This document shows positions 8,007 to 8,365 of a stretch of 8,365 nt of DNA, piece by piece (within the stretch, counting starts at the first letter, position 1; every line of letters begins with the position of its first letter). The notes under the pieces were generated by a model, which had not been told where the DNA came from, ran no database searches, and was given only the letters and a program-made list of their open reading frames with translations. The stretch spans positions 1 to 8,365 of the forward strand of contig JAIRUT010000139.1 in NCBI GenBank assembly GCA_031254255.1, given 5' to 3'. Source of the stretch: Coriobacteriales bacterium (lineage in GTDB: Bacteria > Actinomycetota > Coriobacteriia > Coriobacteriales > UBA8131). The translations under genes and the position numbers were made by a program.

Positions 8007-8035
8007 TTGTGGATAAGGCCCGGACGTGTTATAAT
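8007..8035 (+). promoter_or_regulatory. rpsF promoter (-35 TTGTGG, extended -10 TGTTATAAT)
   Basis: The -35 TTGTGG (8007-8012) and a perfect TATAAT (8030-8035) are 17 bp apart, and TG at 8027-8028 makes an extended -10. Transcription would start near 8042, giving a leader of about 67 nt. An alternative upstream pair, TTGACC (7988-7993) with GATAAG (8012-8017), is weaker. Confidence 0.7.
8008..8016 (-). promoter_or_regulatory. Perfect DnaA box (TTATCCACA)
   Basis: The minus strand reads TTATCCACA, the consensus 9-mer bound by the initiator DnaA. It overlaps the rpsF -35 element, so bound DnaA would be expected to block or alter rpsF transcription. Only one such box was found in this gap, so it is a regulatory candidate and not evidence for an origin. 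Confidence 0.6.
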
Positions 8036-8053
8036 TTCCCGCGCATTTTTCCT

Positions 8054-8084
8054 GCTCGGGTCACTGCCTTCAAAAGTCCCGAGC
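8054..8084 (+). promoter_or_regulatory. Leader hairpin of rpsF mRNA
   Basis: GCTCGGG (8054-8060) pairs perfectly with CCCGAGC (8078-8084). Three more pairs, ACT (8063-8065) with AGT (8075-8077), form inside after a two-base bulge. It ends 10 nt before the ribosome-binding site. It has no U-tract, so it is not a terminator. S6:S18-binding leaders are known upstream of rpsF in many bacteria; whether this fits that motif is not established here. Confidence 0.5.
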
Positions 8085-8094
8085 CGTATAGTCC

Positions 8095-8105
8095 AAAGGA
8101 GGTGA
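8095..8105 (+). promoter_or_regulatory. Perfect ribosome-binding site of rpsF
   Basis: AAAGGAGGTGA is fully complementary to the 16S rRNA 3' tail, with GGAGG 6 nt before the ATG at 8109, as expected of a highly expressed ribosomal protein gene. Confidence 0.9.
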
Positions 8106-8108
8106 ACT

Positions 8109-8350
8109 ATGAAGGCTTATGAACTGTTGTTTTTCGTCAGCCCCACGCTCGAAGAAGAAGAACGTGAGGCGACCATGACGCGAGTCAACGATACCATCAG
8201 CAACCAAGGCGGAGTCATCGACAACATCGATAATTGGGGCCGCCGCAAATTGGCTTACGAGGTTGAGAAACTCGCAGAAGGCGATTACACCCTGCTCGAC
8301 TTCCACGCCGAGCCCTCCACCCTCAGCGAAATTAATCGTGTGTTGCGACT
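8109..8350 (+). CDS. rpsF: Small ribosomal subunit protein bS6 (3' truncated by contig end)
   Basis: bS6 binds 16S rRNA together with bS18 in the platform of the 30S subunit. The 81 trustworthy residues begin MKAYELLFFVSPTLEEEE and contain the family's central NWGRRKLAYEVEKLAEGDYT (63 and neighbours), followed by DFHAEP and INRVLRL, in the expected order for a protein of roughly 95-130 residues. The frame stays open to the last base, but 8351-8365 is adapter sequence, so the final DRKS residues are artefactual; Leu81 is safe because CTN always encodes Leu. It is divergent from dnaB and probably heads an rpsF-ssb-rpsR operon outside the window. Expression is likely driven by the promoter at 8007-8035. 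Confidence 0.96.
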
Positions 8351-8365
8351 AGATCGGAAGAGCAC
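8351..8365 (+). other. Illumina TruSeq adapter remnant at contig end
   Basis: The last 15 bases, AGATCGGAAGAGCAC, are identical to the start of the standard Illumina TruSeq adapter. They interrupt rpsF exactly where the conserved S6 sequence stops matching. This is untrimmed sequencing adapter, not genome. Confidence 0.95.

Noticed and set aside
7759..8108. The dnaB/rpsF gap as a replication origin
   Set aside because: Only one DnaA box was found, and there is no clustered box array or clear unwinding element with it; the 13-bp repeats are not DnaA boxes.
8070..8306. 78-codon minus-strand open frame over rpsF
   Set aside because: Antisense to the clear S6 protein and its leader.
8351..8365. 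Reading the end of rpsF as a genuine variant C-terminal sequence (DRKS)
   Set aside because: The bases are identical to the Illumina adapter and sit at the contig end.

Overview
The window looks like one end of a bacterial contig. It carries housekeeping genes (rpsF, dnaB, purA) and two large, low-complexity membrane proteins downstream of purA. The mid-range base composition, strong Shine-Dalgarno sites, an Asn in the DnaB KxRNG motif, and a polytopic M28-peptidase-like protein with a long acidic tail suggest an actinobacterium of class Coriobacteriia. That placement is inference from remembered relatives and was not tested by a search.

Layout from right to left. The right end holds the start of rpsF (ribosomal protein S6) on the plus strand. 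It is cut short, and the last 15 bases match the standard Illumina adapter, so residues after about 81 are not biological. Divergent from rpsF, on the minus strand, run dnaB (replicative helicase), purA (adenylosuccinate synthetase), an unrecognised 678-residue single-pass membrane protein, and an incomplete gene (844 codons visible, running off the left edge). That last gene has an N-terminal half resembling a membrane-embedded M28 aminopeptidase in which two key metal ligands are replaced, followed by about 590 residues of disordered, acidic sequence.

The 350-base dnaB/rpsF intergenic region is the densest non-coding stretch. It has four tandem 13-bp repeats, a perfect DnaA box overlapping the -35 of a good rpsF promoter, a GC-rich leader hairpin and a perfect ribosome-binding site. 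rpsF usually heads an operon with ssb and rpsR, so this site could link replication (DnaA, DnaB, SSB) to ribosomal protein synthesis; this is a hypothesis. The dnaB-purA gap carries a TATAAT box, an 18-bp near-palindrome and a 13-bp direct repeat flanking the promoter. purA and the single-pass protein are 30 bp apart and probably cotranscribed. The M28-like gene follows a 239-bp gap with its own TATAAT and ribosome-binding site.

No tRNA, rRNA, CRISPR array, insertion sequence or phage gene was seen. The best candidates for undescribed biology are the pseudo-M28 protein with its repeat-rich membrane neighbour, and the dnaB/rpsF control region.
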